A DNA stretch of 64,000 bases, from positions 1 to 64,000 of the forward strand of contig NZ_QMKQ01000013.1 of the NCBI RefSeq assembly GCF_003287975.1, read 5' to 3'. Below the pieces are notes generated by a model. The model did not search any database and was not told the DNA's origin. It saw only the letters and a program-made list of their open reading frames with translations. The stretch comes from Arthrobacter sp. AQ5-05. Its GTDB lineage: Bacteria; Actinomycetota; Actinomycetes; Actinomycetales; Micrococcaceae. The position numbers and the translations under genes are program-made. Shown in pieces: positions 6,861 through 17,100 of this stretch; the first letter of the stretch is position 1, and the number at the start of each line of letters is the position of its first letter.

Positions 6861-8450
6861 CTATGCCTGTTGCCGCAACACGTTCTTTTGCACCTTGCCG
6901 GTGGAGGTCCGCGGCAGGTCCTGCGGGAAGTGGATGGTCTTGGGAACCTTGAAGCCCGCCAGTTGCGTGCGGGCGTGTGCCTGCAACGCAGCCGCGTCGA
7001 TTTGTGAGCCGCTGGACCGGATCACGTAGGCCACCGGGGTTTCCCCCCATTTCTCGTCCGGCACGCCGATCACCGCCACGTCAAGGACCTCCGGGTGGCT
7101 GGCGAATGCCTGCTCAACCTCGATGGTCGAGATGTTCTCGCCGCCGGAAATGATGATGTCCTTGGCGCGGTCCTTGAGCTGGATGTAGCCGTCGGGGTGC
7201 ATCACTCCCAGGTCCCCGGTGTGGAACCAGCCTCCGGCGAACGCCGCGGCGGTGGCTTCTTCGTCCCGGTAGTAGCCGATCATCACGTTGTTGCCGCGCA
7301 GCACGATCTCGCCCATGGTTTCCCCATCGGCCGGCACGTCGTTCATGTCCAGATCCACGATGCGCGCCGATTCCGCCTGGACCATGCCCACGCCCTGCCG
7401 CGAAACCCTTTGGGCCTTGGCCTCGGTATCCAGCCCGTCCCAGTCGTCCTGGTACTCGCAGATCGTGTAGGGCCCGTAGACCTCGGTGAGGCCGTAGACG
7501 TGAACGACCTCGATGCCCAGTTTTTGCAGCTTCCGGATGATCGCCGGCGAGGGCGGGGCTCCGGCGGTGGTGATCCTGATGCCGCGCTCCAGCTCGTGGG
7601 CACGGGACGAATCGGCGATGATGGAGCAGACGGTCGGGGCACCACACAGGTGCGTGACCCCGAGGTCGTCGATCGCGTCCCACACCGGTTCCTCGCGGAC
7701 CGCCCGCAGGCACAGGTGCGTGCCGCCGGCCGCGGTGACCGCCCACGGCGTGCACCACCCATTGCAATGGAACATCGGAAGGGTCCACAGGTATCGGGTG
7801 TGCGCGTCGAATCCCTGGTGGAAGGCCTCCCCCATCGAGTTCAGGTAGCTGCCGCGGTGCGAATACAGCACGCCCTTGGGCTTGCCGGTGGTTCCCGAGG
7901 TGTAGTTCAGCGCGATCGGAGCCCGTTCGTCGGCTATCGCGTACACAAGGTCCGGCCCTGCGCCAACGGCCATGAACTCCGCGTAGGTGCCATCCACGAG
8001 GACGTCGGGCCTGCCGCCGGTGAATTCGGCATCTTGGATCTCAATGATCGCTTCCAAGGTCGGCACCTCTGCGCGCAGCGTCTCCACCGCACCGAGGAGC
8101 TCCGAGTCGGCAAAGAGCAGCTTCGTTGCCGAGTGCTCCATGATGTAGCCGAGCTCGCGGGCCGAAAGCCGGGTGTTCAATGCCACGAGCACACCCCCGG
8201 CCAGCGGGACGGCGTAGTGGGCGATCAGCATTTCGGGGATGTTCGGCGCCAGCACCGCGACGCGGTCCCCGGGCTCAATTCGCGCGGCCAGCGCCTTGGC
8301 GAATTGCTGCACCTCCGCCCCGAATTGCGCATAGCTGTAGGACCGTGCCCCGTGCACGATGGCTGCCTTGGACGGGTACACCTCCACGGAGCGCTGCAGG
8401 AATCGCAGTGGTGTCAGTTCCGAGTGGTTGGCCAGTGGTTGCACGCCCAT
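6861..8450 (-). CDS. Acyl-CoA synthetase (AMP-binding, FadD-like)
   Basis: The 529-residue ANL-superfamily enzyme activates a carboxylic acid with ATP and transfers it to CoA. The P-loop-like motif LNYTSGTTGKPKGVLYSHRG is complete. HVYGLTEVYGP, GEIVLRGNNVM, GWFHTGDLGVMHPDGYIQL (aspartate that binds the adenylate ribose) and the C-terminal lysine region PRTSTGKVQKNVLR follow in order. The start is ATG 8450 (MGVQPLANH), three bases after GAGGAG; an upstream in-frame Met has no ribosome-binding site. The pattern resembles actinobacterial medium/long-chain or short-chain acyl-CoA synthetases; the substrate cannot be read from the sequence. It appears to be a single-gene unit. Confidence 0.88.
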   Translation of the reverse strand: MGVQPLANHSELTPLRFLQRSVEVYPSKAAIVHGARSYSYAQFGAEVQQFAKALAARIEPGDRVAVLAPNIPEMLIAHYAVPLAGGVLVALNTRLSARELGYIMEHSATKLLFADSELLGAVETLRAEVPTLEAIIEIQDAEFTGGRPDVLVDGTYAEFMAVGAGPDLVYAIADERAPIALNYTSGTTGKPKGVLYSHRGSYLNSMGEAFHQGFDAHTRYLWTLPMFHCNGWCTPWAVTAAGGTHLCLRAVREEPVWDAIDDLGVTHLCGAPTVCSIIADSSRAHELERGIRITTAGAPPSPAIIRKLQKLGIEVVHVYGLTEVYGPYTICEYQDDWDGLDTEAKAQRVSRQGVGMVQAESARIVDLDMNDVPADGETMGEIVLRGNNVMIGYYRDEEATAAAFAGGWFHTGDLGVMHPDGYIQLKDRAKDIIISGGENISTIEVEQAFASHPEVLDVAVIGVPDEKWGETPVAYVIRSSGSQIDAAALQAHARTQLAGFKVPKTIHFPQDLPRTSTGKVQKNVLRQQA

Positions 8451-8596
8451 GTGCTCCTCGTTTCGGTCGTCAGCGATAATTCCGGCCACAGCCGCCAAGG
8501 CGGCATGTGACGCGGGCGACAATTGCCCCGCACCAGACTAAGGCTTGGAATCTAGTTTCACAATCTGGCACCGAGTCCCAGGATACGTGGTGGTTC

Positions 8597-9109
8597 TTAG
8601 GACCCGTCGGCAGATGCCGTTCCGCGCTGGGATTCCTGGAACGACTGGAAATGCAGGTAGCGCAGCCGCGGCACCAGTTCGTCGGCGGGGCCGTCCACCC
8701 GGATGCCGGGCACCACCAGGTTGATGGGCAGCGCGGCCACCGCCCCTGGAGCGGCACCCCACTCCCGGCGCCAGGAGTCAAGCATGGCCGCCGAGGCGGC
8801 GAAGACGATGCGTCCCAGCCCGGCCCAACCATGGGCGCCGGCGCACATCGGGCAATGTTCCCCCGAGGTGTATACCGTGGCCGCTACCCGGCGCTCCGGC
8901 TCCAGGTTGCCCAGTGCCCACTGCGCAATGGCCAGCTCGGGATGCGCCGTGGAATCCCCTTCGGCCACGTGGTTGCGGCCCTCGTAGAGAACAACCCCGT
9001 CTGCATCGACGAGTATCGAGCCGAAGGGCTCGTCGCCGGCTTCCAGGCCCTCTTCGGCCAGTTCAACACAGCGGGTCAGGTGGTCAATGTCCAAGCGGGT
9101 CAGTTCCAT
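8597..9109 (-). CDS. CMP/dCMP-type zinc nucleoside (guanine/cytosine-like) deaminase
   Basis: The 170-residue protein has the zinc-deaminase signature: HPELAIAQWALG (an HAE-like motif with Pro-Glu: His-Pro-Glu) and SGEHCPMCAGAHGW (PCxxC-like: Cys-Pro-Met-Cys). DEPFGSILVD near the N-terminus is typical of the tRNA-adenosine/guanine deaminase group. It probably hydrolytically deaminates a purine or pyrimidine base. I start at ATG 9109 (MELTRLDI), where homology starts; an in-frame ATG at 9127 is also possible and neither has a strong ribosome-binding site. It is transcribed away from the UDG-like gene at 9223. Confidence 0.8.
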   Translation of the reverse strand: MELTRLDIDHLTRCVELAEEGLEAGDEPFGSILVDADGVVLYEGRNHVAEGDSTAHPELAIAQWALGNLEPERRVAATVYTSGEHCPMCAGAHGWAGLGRIVFAASAAMLDSWRREWGAAPGAVAALPINLVVPGIRVDGPADELVPRLRYLHFQSFQESQRGTASADGS

Positions 9110-9222
9110 GGCCCCATCATGCGACATGTGTGTCGTTTTGCCCACCGCGGCATGCCATGGACAGGCGGAATGCACCAAAGCCATATTCGGCGTAGGCTCA
9201 ACGGGAGGGCGAAAGGTGAATA

Positions 9223-9852
9223 ATGAGCCAATCCGAGTACTTTGAAGAACAGCTGAGCAAGGTGGAGGACGATTCCGTCGCCGAGCTCACGGCATTATGT
9301 CGCAAGCTGCAGGACCAACAGCCCGGTTCCCGGGTTCCGCTCATCGATCCGGTGCACGACGTGGATGAGGCTCGGGTCATTTCCTTGCAAATCGCGCCGG
9401 GTCCCGGAACTTCTTCGGGCTTCCTGTCCTTGCGCAACGACGATCCCACCGCGGCACGGCTTGCTGCAGTCTATGAGGCTGCCGGGCTGGAGCCGCGTTT
9501 TGGCATCCCCTGGAATGTCTTTCCGTGGGAACTGCCCGACGGCGGCACCAAGCTGACCCCGGACCAGGTCAAGGCCGGCATCCGCCCGCTGAAGGAGCTC
9601 ATGCGCATCGCGTACCGCACCTCGGCGATCGTGGCCCACGGAACCGAGGCCAAGCGCCTGGTACAGGCTTGGATCAAGGCCGGCGGGGAACAGGTCATCA
9701 ACCAGCGCGGCATCAAGATCTACGAGGTGCGTTCCACTGCGGACCGCGCGTTCCTGGGATCTGCCGAAAAGCAGCAGGCCTGGTTCGATGAAATGGTTGC
9801 CGCATACACCGACGCCATGGCGCGGGCCGGATTGCGGCCAGCGGGCAAGTGA
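9223..9852 (+). CDS. Uracil-DNA-glycosylase-fold family protein
   Basis: The 209-residue protein has IAPGPGTSSGFLSLRNDDPTA near residue 50 and FGIPWNVFPWELPDG near residue 95. These resemble the substrate pocket and WN-x-PW region of uncharacterised UDG-superfamily proteins common in actinobacteria. I see no canonical GQDPYH, so the catalytic mode differs from classic UDGs and function is uncertain. The start is ATG 9223 with GAAAGGTG upstream. The stop overlaps the next gene's GTG by four bases (GTGA), so the two are co-translated. Confidence 0.65.
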   Translation: MSQSEYFEEQLSKVEDDSVAELTALCRKLQDQQPGSRVPLIDPVHDVDEARVISLQIAPGPGTSSGFLSLRNDDPTAARLAAVYEAAGLEPRFGIPWNVFPWELPDGGTKLTPDQVKAGIRPLKELMRIAYRTSAIVAHGTEAKRLVQAWIKAGGEQVINQRGIKIYEVRSTADRAFLGSAEKQQAWFDEMVAAYTDAMARAGLRPAGK

Positions 9853-10703
9853 AGGTCCTTGTTCTCGGTGCCGGGGATCTCGGCACCGAGGCGGGGCTCC
9901 GCTTCATTGCGGCCGGCCACCGGGTCACCGCGTGGCGCCGCCGCCCCGAGCTCTTGCCTGCCTCCTTCGGCACCCGCCGGGTCGACCTTGGCGATGCAGG
10001 CACCGAGTTGCCGACCATCGATGCCGACACGGACATCGTGGTTTTCACTCCCGCCGCGCCCGAACGCAGCGAAGAGGCCTACCGGCGCACCTATCTTTCG
10101 GCCGCGCGTCGCGTGTTCGATGCGCTGGCACGCGACGGCGTTGAACCGAAGCGCTTCCTGCTGATCTCCTCCACCGCGGTCTATGGCGATGCGGAAGGCG
10201 GCTGGGTCGATGAGAGCACCCCGGTCTCCCCGCGCACCCCAACGGCCCGGATCCTGGCCGAGACCGAGGCGTTGGTGCGCGAGCGCGCATCCGCGCCGAT
10301 CGTCCTGCGCCTGGCCGGCATCTACGGGCCCGGCCGCAACCACCTGATCACCCAGGTGCGCACCGGCAACGCCCGCACCCCGGACAAGACCGTGTGGACC
10401 AACCGGATACACCGCGACGACGCGGCTGCCGCAATCGTGCAACTGTGCACCATGGACGCCGCGCCCGCGCTGCTCTACCTGGGTGTGGACCATGAGCCGG
10501 CGGACCTGGCGGAGGTCCAGGGGTTCCTGGCCGAAAGCCTCGGCGTTCCACGTCCCGGGGCCGGAGCCGCCCCGGTGAACCGCGGCGGCGACAGGCGTCT
10601 GTCCAATGCCCGGCTGCTGTCATCCGGCTTCGAATTCACCTTCCCGACCTATCGCGAAGGCTATGCGAGCGTGCTTGCGGGCCAAGGCGTGCGCCACCCC
10701 TGA
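9849..10703 (+). CDS. NAD-dependent epimerase/extended SDR (YeeZ-like)
   Basis: The 284-residue protein begins MKVLVLGAGDLGTEAG, a GxGxxG nucleotide-binding loop at the extreme N-terminus. It continues with the LLISSTAVYGD and LRLAGIYGPGRN motifs typical of the atypical extended SDRs that include YeeZ. The canonical YxxxK is not obvious, as is usual in this subgroup. It starts at GTG 9849, overlapping the stop of the UDG-like gene, so translation is coupled. The substrate is unknown; the pairing may hint at nucleotide-related metabolism but that is speculation. Confidence 0.78.
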   Translation: MKVLVLGAGDLGTEAGLRFIAAGHRVTAWRRRPELLPASFGTRRVDLGDAGTELPTIDADTDIVVFTPAAPERSEEAYRRTYLSAARRVFDALARDGVEPKRFLLISSTAVYGDAEGGWVDESTPVSPRTPTARILAETEALVRERASAPIVLRLAGIYGPGRNHLITQVRTGNARTPDKTVWTNRIHRDDAAAAIVQLCTMDAAPALLYLGVDHEPADLAEVQGFLAESLGVPRPGAGAAPVNRGGDRRLSNARLLSSGFEFTFPTYREGYASVLAGQGVRHP

Positions 10704-10767
10704 GCCCCGCCGCCCGTCAACACTTCCCTGGGGATGCGACCCCCGCGCGTCGACGCCTGCGAAAGCA

Positions 10768-11553
10768 CTACTTGGACCAGATGTCGTCTCCGCGCAGGCT
10801 GGCATCGGCGCCACCGTCGATGTATATCGTCTGGCCGGTGACGTGCGTGTTTTCCTCGCTCGTCAGCCAGGCAAGCAGGCGGGCAACCACAACTGCCTCG
10901 GAGTGGTAGTTCAGCGGCATCGGCACGTTGTCGTCGGCCATCTTGCGGCCCTCTTCGGTGGCAAGCAACTCGCGCGTCATGTTGGTGATGACGGTTCCGG
11001 GGCCCACTGCATTCAACGGAATGCCCGCCCCGGCCCAAGGTGCGGTGATGCATTCGCGGCGCACCCAGCGGGAGATCGCACGCTTCGAGGAGGCGTAGTT
11101 CAAGTAGCCGGGCAGTGGGCCCTGGGCTTCCAGCTCGCCGCCGATGCGCAGCGCCTCGTCCTCGTCGCCGGCCAACATGGCCTCGACCAGCGCCTCGGAG
11201 TTCTCCTGCAGGGAAGCCATGGAGGACACCACCGCGACACGCGGTGCGGTCGATGCCGACAGTGCCGGCAGCAGGCCCTCAAGGAATCCCGTCACGCCAA
11301 AGAAGTTCACCGAGACCGTGAACGCCCGGGGGGCCGAGACCCCAGCAGCGGCGATGACCGCGTCAATCCTTCCCCCTCCGGCGGCCAGGGTGTCGGCGAC
11401 GGCGCTGGCGCGGCCCGCGGCGGTGGAGAGATCGGCGTTCACCTCGGCGTTGCGCAGGTCCACGCCAATCACCTTGTGTCCGCGCTCGCGCAGCAATTCT
11501 GCGGTTGCGGCACCGATGCCCGATGCGGATCCCGTGACGACATATGTTCTCAT
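10768..11553 (-). CDS. Short-chain dehydrogenase/reductase, 3-alpha-hydroxysteroid-dehydrogenase-like
   Basis: The 261-residue classical SDR has TGSASGIG (residues 7-14) for NAD(P), AAAGVSAPR, SSMASLQ with the catalytic Ser, and YASSKRAISRWVR holding the Tyr-x3-Lys pair. The absence of a long N-terminus and the V/I-NADLST region after the first beta-alpha-beta resemble the 3-alpha-HSD/carbonyl reductase subgroup. The start is ATG 11553 with GGAAAGG upstream. It is convergent with the epimerase gene. The physiological substrate cannot be named. Confidence 0.85.
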   Translation of the reverse strand: MRTYVVTGSASGIGAATAELLRERGHKVIGVDLRNAEVNADLSTAAGRASAVADTLAAGGGRIDAVIAAAGVSAPRAFTVSVNFFGVTGFLEGLLPALSASTAPRVAVVSSMASLQENSEALVEAMLAGDEDEALRIGGELEAQGPLPGYLNYASSKRAISRWVRRECITAPWAGAGIPLNAVGPGTVITNMTRELLATEEGRKMADDNVPMPLNYHSEAVVVARLLAWLTSEENTHVTGQTIYIDGGADASLRGDDIWSK

Positions 11554-11913
11554 GGAGGTTGCCTTTCCCGAGGGGTCCATATGCGGCGGGGCGGATTGCC
11601 CGGACTCGCTTCTGCTGGACCTGCCCGTGCAACCCACGATACCGCCGAGGCCCGTGCAGGCTACCCGCTTTCACCGATAGCAGGAACCGCCCCGAACCCA
11701 AAAACCGTTGCTACGTACGCTTTTCACTTATGGTTCAGCAAGGATTGGGACCCTTCATCCAGGCATGGCCGGTCACCCAGCGGTTCGGGCTCGTCGCCAC
11801 CCATGGCGCCACGCACCAAAAGCTGCCTGGACGCGCCCGAACCCCCGGTGTTCGATGCGGAGGCTGGCTCCACATTGATCGCCGGGGGTTCGGAAGGCCT
11901 TGTCGAGGGGGGG
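11554..11913. other. Non-coding stretch between SDR and D-amino-acid dehydrogenase genes
   Basis: About 360 bases hold no convincing gene on either strand. It must contain the promoter of the SDR gene (minus strand, towards 11553) and the terminator of the D-amino-acid dehydrogenase gene. I see no strong hairpin or recognisable riboswitch. Confidence 0.4.
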
Positions 11914-13191
11914 TTAGAAGCCCTTGCGCAACGGGTCGAAGTGGCGTGCCACGGAAGGCTTTTCCTTGCCGAGGATGCCGGCGGCGATCATCTTTCCGGT
12001 CAGCGGGCCAAGGGCCACGCCCCACATGCCGTGTCCGCCGCCAACGTGCACGCGCGGGGAACGGGTGGCACCGACCAACGGCATGCCGTCGGCGGTGCAG
12101 GGGCGTCCGCCGACCCATTCTTCCTTGCGGCTTTCCCAGTTGATGCCCTTGTAGACCGGGGCCGCCGCGGCGACGATGGCCTCGATGCGCTTGGGTTCCA
12201 ACGGGTGGTTGGCGTCGCGGAACTCCATGGTGCCGGCGATGCGGAAGCGGTCCCCGAGCGGGGTGCAGGCCACGCGCTGGGACGGGAAGTAGATCGGGTG
12301 GGTCGGCATGACCTCGGGCTGGACGGTGAAGGAGTAGCCGCGACCCGCCTGGACGACGACGTTCACGCCGAACTTCTTGGTCATGTCGTTCAGCCAGGCG
12401 CCGGTGGCCATGACCACGTGGTCGGCGGTGATCGAACGGCCCTCGGAGCCGATGACGGTGACCGAGCTGCCGTTGTCACGGATGTCGGTGACGTTGTAGG
12501 AACCCACGATGTCGCCGCCGCGGGCGATGACGGACTCGGCGAGGGACTCCATGTACTTCGGCGGGTTCAGGAAGCGCTGGTTCTTGATGGCCACGCCTGC
12601 AGCCACGCTGTCGGAGAGGGTCGGCTCGATGGCGCGCAGCTCGTCTCCGGTGAGCAGGTCGAACTCGACGTTGCCGCCGGTCTTGCGGATCATGTCGAAC
12701 TCGTGGAGCAGTCCGTCGCGGTCCTTGAGCGACTTGAAGCCGGTCAGGAACGGGTTGGCCGGCTTGGTCTTCTCGACGACGCCCGGGCCCGCGTTGGTGC
12801 CCTCGGCGATCTCGTCGAAGGCGTCAAGCCCGGTGGTGCCGAGCTCGGAGTAGATGCGCATGGCTTCCTGCCACTTCTTCGGGGTGCTGTGCCAGGTGAA
12901 CCCGATCAGGAAGCGAAGCAGCTTGGCGTTGGCCTTGAGTGGAATGTACAGCGGGGAGGCCGGGTCCATCATCATCTTCAGTCCGCTGGAGAAGATCGAC
13001 GGTTCTGCGATCGGCAGGGTCAGCGCCGGGGTAAGCCAGCCGGCATTGCCCCACGAAGCGCCGGAGGCCACGCCGCCGCGGTCAACAACCGTGACCTTGA
13101 CGCCTTCCTCCTGCAGGTACCAGGCGGTGGACAGGCCGACGAAACCGGCACCGACGATGACAACATGCTCAGGCGTCGTTACGCTGGCCAT
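11914..13191 (-). CDS. dadA: FAD-dependent D-amino-acid dehydrogenase (DadA-like), copy 1
   Basis: The 425-residue flavoprotein begins with VVIVGAGFVGLSTAWYLQEE, the dinucleotide-binding fold of the DadA/glycine oxidase family. It continues with GASWGNAGWLTP and, near the end, GHGMWGVALGPLTGKMIAA, both typical of small-subunit D-amino-acid dehydrogenases. It should oxidise a D-amino acid to the 2-oxo acid and ammonia, passing electrons to the respiratory chain. The gene stands alone. A second copy (39553-40893) beside xsc is clearly homologous, with identical stretches around SWGNAGWLTPALTLP and GRGYSFTV. The upstream region is AT-rich and contains CTTGC...GCAAAG (13308-13328), a possible Lrp-like operator, weakly supported. 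Confidence 0.85.
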   Translation of the reverse strand: MASVTTPEHVVIVGAGFVGLSTAWYLQEEGVKVTVVDRGGVASGASWGNAGWLTPALTLPIAEPSIFSSGLKMMMDPASPLYIPLKANAKLLRFLIGFTWHSTPKKWQEAMRIYSELGTTGLDAFDEIAEGTNAGPGVVEKTKPANPFLTGFKSLKDRDGLLHEFDMIRKTGGNVEFDLLTGDELRAIEPTLSDSVAAGVAIKNQRFLNPPKYMESLAESVIARGGDIVGSYNVTDIRDNGSSVTVIGSEGRSITADHVVMATGAWLNDMTKKFGVNVVVQAGRGYSFTVQPEVMPTHPIYFPSQRVACTPLGDRFRIAGTMEFRDANHPLEPKRIEAIVAAAAPVYKGINWESRKEEWVGGRPCTADGMPLVGATRSPRVHVGGGHGMWGVALGPLTGKMIAAGILGKEKPSVARHFDPLRKGF

Positions 13192-13385
13192 GGTTCACAC
13201 TCCATTCAAGATCATTCGAACACTTGAGCTCAACTTTGGCGGGAAATCCGGCGTGAAGCAACGGGACTTCGTTTTTCATCGGTGACGCAGACCACAATCC
13301 CGTGTCGCTTGCATTAAATACGGCAAAGATGTTTCTTTTTCATTTTTTCTGCGTCGAGTCGTTCGGAGCACGGGTTTCTGACCCG

Positions 13386-14000
13386 TCAAGCGGTGCCCGG
13401 CGCGCCGTCATCCTCGATCGAATCGATCATTCGCGCCAGCGCCAGGGCACCGACCGGGGCGAAGTCGTGCATATCAACCCCGACGTTGATGCCGCGGCCC
13501 GAGACCACGAAGGAATTGTGGACGTGTCCGTGCAACAGCCAGGCGCCCTGATCACACAACCGGAATTGCGCATAGCGGTCACCGCCGGGGGAGTCCCCCG
13601 CGTACGGGAAATGACTGAGCAGCACCTTGCGCCCCGACGCATTCTTCACCGTCACGGGCAGCTTGACGCGCGCGAACGCCTCCACGGAGGCGAAGCCCGC
13701 ATCAATGAAGTGCTGCAGGTGGCGCTGCGCCCCGATGCGTCCGGGCCAGCAGGCGTCGTGGTTTCCTGCCACCAGGTGCTTGGTGCCGTGCAGTTCCGAG
13801 ACGATCTCGAGCCCGCGAGCCTTGTCACCCAGAGCCCAGTCCCCCAGCACCCAGACGGTGTCCGCGGCACCCACCACCTGGTTCCACCGCCTGATGATCT
13901 CGGCATCCATTTCCGCGGCATCGACAAAGGGCCTGTTGCAGGAACCGATGATGCGGGCATGCCCGAAGTGGGTATCAGCGGTAAACCAGGTGCTTCCCAT
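13386..14000 (-). CDS. Calcineurin-like metallophosphoesterase
   Basis: The 204-residue protein shows the full metal-ligand set in order: FTADTHFGH (residues 5-13), VLGDWALG, VAGNHD, LSHFPYAGD and LHGHVHNS. This is the compact YfcE/phage-type phosphoesterase layout with no extra domains. The substrate is unknown. The start is ATG 14000, directly at the first motif. It is divergent from the SNF2-type helicase gene at 14112, sharing an upstream region of about 110 bases. Confidence 0.88.
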   Translation of the reverse strand: MGSTWFTADTHFGHARIIGSCNRPFVDAAEMDAEIIRRWNQVVGAADTVWVLGDWALGDKARGLEIVSELHGTKHLVAGNHDACWPGRIGAQRHLQHFIDAGFASVEAFARVKLPVTVKNASGRKVLLSHFPYAGDSPGGDRYAQFRLCDQGAWLLHGHVHNSFVVSGRGINVGVDMHDFAPVGALALARMIDSIEDDGAPGTA

Positions 14001-14111
14001 TGTTTCCGCCCCTTTCCCCGCCTCCCCGGTGTGCCGGGCGGGCTTCAGCCCGCGGGCCCATTGGGGCCGTTTTGGCTCCGTGGCGTGGGTGCCCGCCTTT
14101 AGACTAGTGAC

Positions 14112-17100
14112 ATGTCTTCCGTTGCACCACTGCTCAACTCCACCACACTGATCCGGGAGCTTGTCGGACCCCTCAGCCTGGATCGCGGCGCTGCCTACGC
14201 AAGCCAGGGCAGGGTGCTGGACGTCAACTGGGTCGAGCCCATGGGCATCGTGCGCGCTTCCGTGCTGGGTTCCGGCGGCATGGTATATCGCACCGCCGTC
14301 CACTCCCAGGTTCGTCACGGGCTGCTCATGCCCCAGCTGGGGATCTGCACCTGCCCGGTGGGCTCGAACTGCAAGCACGCCGCGGCCGCACTTTTCGCCT
14401 ACATGTGGGACGAGAAAAACTACGAGGATCCCGATCCGCGTGCCCCGTGGGAGCGCACGCTGGACTCGCTCATCGGGGACGGCGTTGCCGCCGGGCAGGA
14501 AACCGAGCAGCGTACCCTGGGGCTCCAGTTCGAACTGCGCCCAAAGACCCTGCAGCGCTACCAGGCCTCGGCCATGCAGAAGATCAAGGACGGGACCATC
14601 CCGCACACCTCCAAGCTGGAGCTGTTGCTGCGCCCGGTCCAGCTCAACGACAAGGGCCGCTGGGTCTCGGGCAACCTGGCCTGGCAGCATTTCCGCTACA
14701 CCCGCACCGGCGGCATCCCGACACTTCCATTCGACTACTCCTACGACGCGGAGCAGGTCGAGTGGTTCTGCACGCTGCTTCAGCTGAACTCCTTTGTTGC
14801 GTGGAACGGGACCCACCTGTCGGCCAGCGATTTCCTGACCCCGATGGTGTGGAACCACCTTGACCGGGCCGCTGCACTGGGCATCGAGCTGCGCGGCCAG
14901 TCGGCAAAATCCTCGGTCCGGGTGCACGATCCGGTCGCGGTCCGCACCGATATCGCCTCCGAGGGCAAGAAGCTGCGGATCCGCCCCTCGGTCGATGTGC
15001 TCCCGCCGGACTTTGACAGCGACTTCCTCGGCGCCGTCGCCGACCACGGGGTCTTCTGGTGGGACACCACCGAGGGCATAAAGAACGTGGACCTCCACCT
15101 GGCGCCATCGCGCACCAAGCTCCCCGCACTGGTCACCGGTCTGCTGGCCACGGACAAGAAGGTCACCATCCCGGCCAACGGGCGGGAAAACTTTGAGCAG
15201 GAGTACCTGCCCAAGCTCGCCAAGGCCTCCGCGCTGTCCTCGATCGACCACTCCGTCGAGGTGCCGACCTCGCTGGAACCAGTCATGCTGCTGCGCGTCG
15301 AGCACTTCGCCGGCCAGCAGCACCCGACCCGCAAGCACAAGAAGGACGAAACTTCGGTCCCGGGCATCAACCTGCATTGGGGCTATTCCTACGGCAACCA
15401 CCAGGTGTCCCTGGAGCTGGTGGCGGGAACCGAACGCAACCCCAAGGCCGAACTGGCCATGCAACGCGAAGTCGCCGCGGCCATTGCCTCGTTCCCGGAG
15501 GCCTACGCCGGTGCCTTCGCCAATCCGCAACGCAACATTTCCGCCACCCGGGTCGCACCGCGCCTGCATGGCGTCGCGGCGGCACGGTTCATCACCCAGG
15601 CGCTGCCGGCATTGCAGGCATTGGAAAACCTGCGGGTGCACATCGACGGCGAACAGCCGGAGTTCGAGGAACTCACCGCGAACCCGCTGATCACCATCTC
15701 GACCGAGAACACCGAAACCAACGACTGGTTCGACCTGGGCGTCGAGGTCGCAATCGACGGCAACAAGGTCCCGTTCACCGAACTCTTCCAGGCGCTGGCG
15801 CACGGCGATGCGTACCTGATGCTGCCCGACGGCAAGTACTTTACCCTGGACCGCCCGGAATACGAGCAGCTGCGCCGGCTCATCGAGGAGGCCCGCGCGC
15901 TGTCGGATGCCACCAGTGACGGCACCATCCGGATTTCCAAGCACCAGGCCTCGCTCTGGGAAGACCTCAAGGACATCGCCACCAACGTCGAGGCGTCCGC
16001 CGCGTGGAAGCACTCCACCGAGGGACTGAGCAACATCCTCGAGGTCGACCACGCCCCGCTGCCGGACGGCATCGACGCCACGCTGCGCCCCTACCAGCTC
16101 GAGGGCTTCGAATGGCTCTCCTTCCTCTACGACAACGGGCTGGGCGGGGTGCTCGCCGACGACATGGGACTGGGCAAGACGTTGCAGACCCTGGCACTGA
16201 TCCAGCACGCCAAGGACAACCACGACGACTCGACCGGAAAGATGCCCCCGTTCCTGGTGGTGGCCCCGACCTCCGTGGTCTCCAACTGGACGGCCGAGGC
16301 GGCACGCTTCGCCCCGAACCTGCGCAGCGTCTACATGACCGAGACCGTGCGCCGCGGCGGGGTCCCCGCCCACGAGATCGCCGCGGACGTCGACATCATG
16401 ATCACCTCCTATGGCCTGTTCCGCATCGACCAGGACGAATATGCGGCCACCAGGTTCTCCGGGCTGATCCTGGACGAGGCCCAATTCGTGAAGAACCCCG
16501 CCACACAGGCCTCCAAGCAGGCCCGCGACTTCCCGACGCCCTTCAAGCTCGCGATCACCGGCACCCCCATGGAAAACAACCTCTCCGAGCTCTGGTCGAT
16601 GTTCGCCATTGCCGCCCCGGGGCTCTTCCCCGCGCTCAAGCGCTTCGACGAGACCTACCGCAAGCCCATCGAAAAGGACGGCGACAACGAGGCGCTGAAG
16701 CGCCTGCGCCGCCGGATCCGCCCACTGATGCTGCGCCGCACCAAGGAACTGGTAGCCACGGACCTGCCCGAGAAGCAGGAGCAGATCCTGGAGCTCGACC
16801 TGGCACCCAAGCACCGGGTCATCTACCAGCGGCACCTGCAGCGCGAACGCCAGAAGGTGCTGGGCATGCTCGAGGACATGGACAAGAACCGCTTCGCGGT
16901 GTTCTCCTCGCTGACCAAGCTGCGCCAGCTGGCCCTGGATGCCTCGCTCATCGACGAGGAGTACTCCTCCGTTCCCAGCAGCAAGCTCGACGCCCTGCTC
17001 GAGCAACTCGAGGACCTCACCGCCGAGGGCCACAACGCCCTGGTCTTCAGCCAATTCACCTCGTTCCTGTCCAAGGCCAGCGACCGGCTCACCGAGGCCG

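Noticed and set aside
6667-7050. A longer start for the SH3-repeat protein and a possible c-di-AMP riboswitch in its leader
   Set aside because: The signal peptide and AAGGAG place the start at 6666. I looked for ydaO-type consensus features in the leader and found none; only a weak hairpin is visible.
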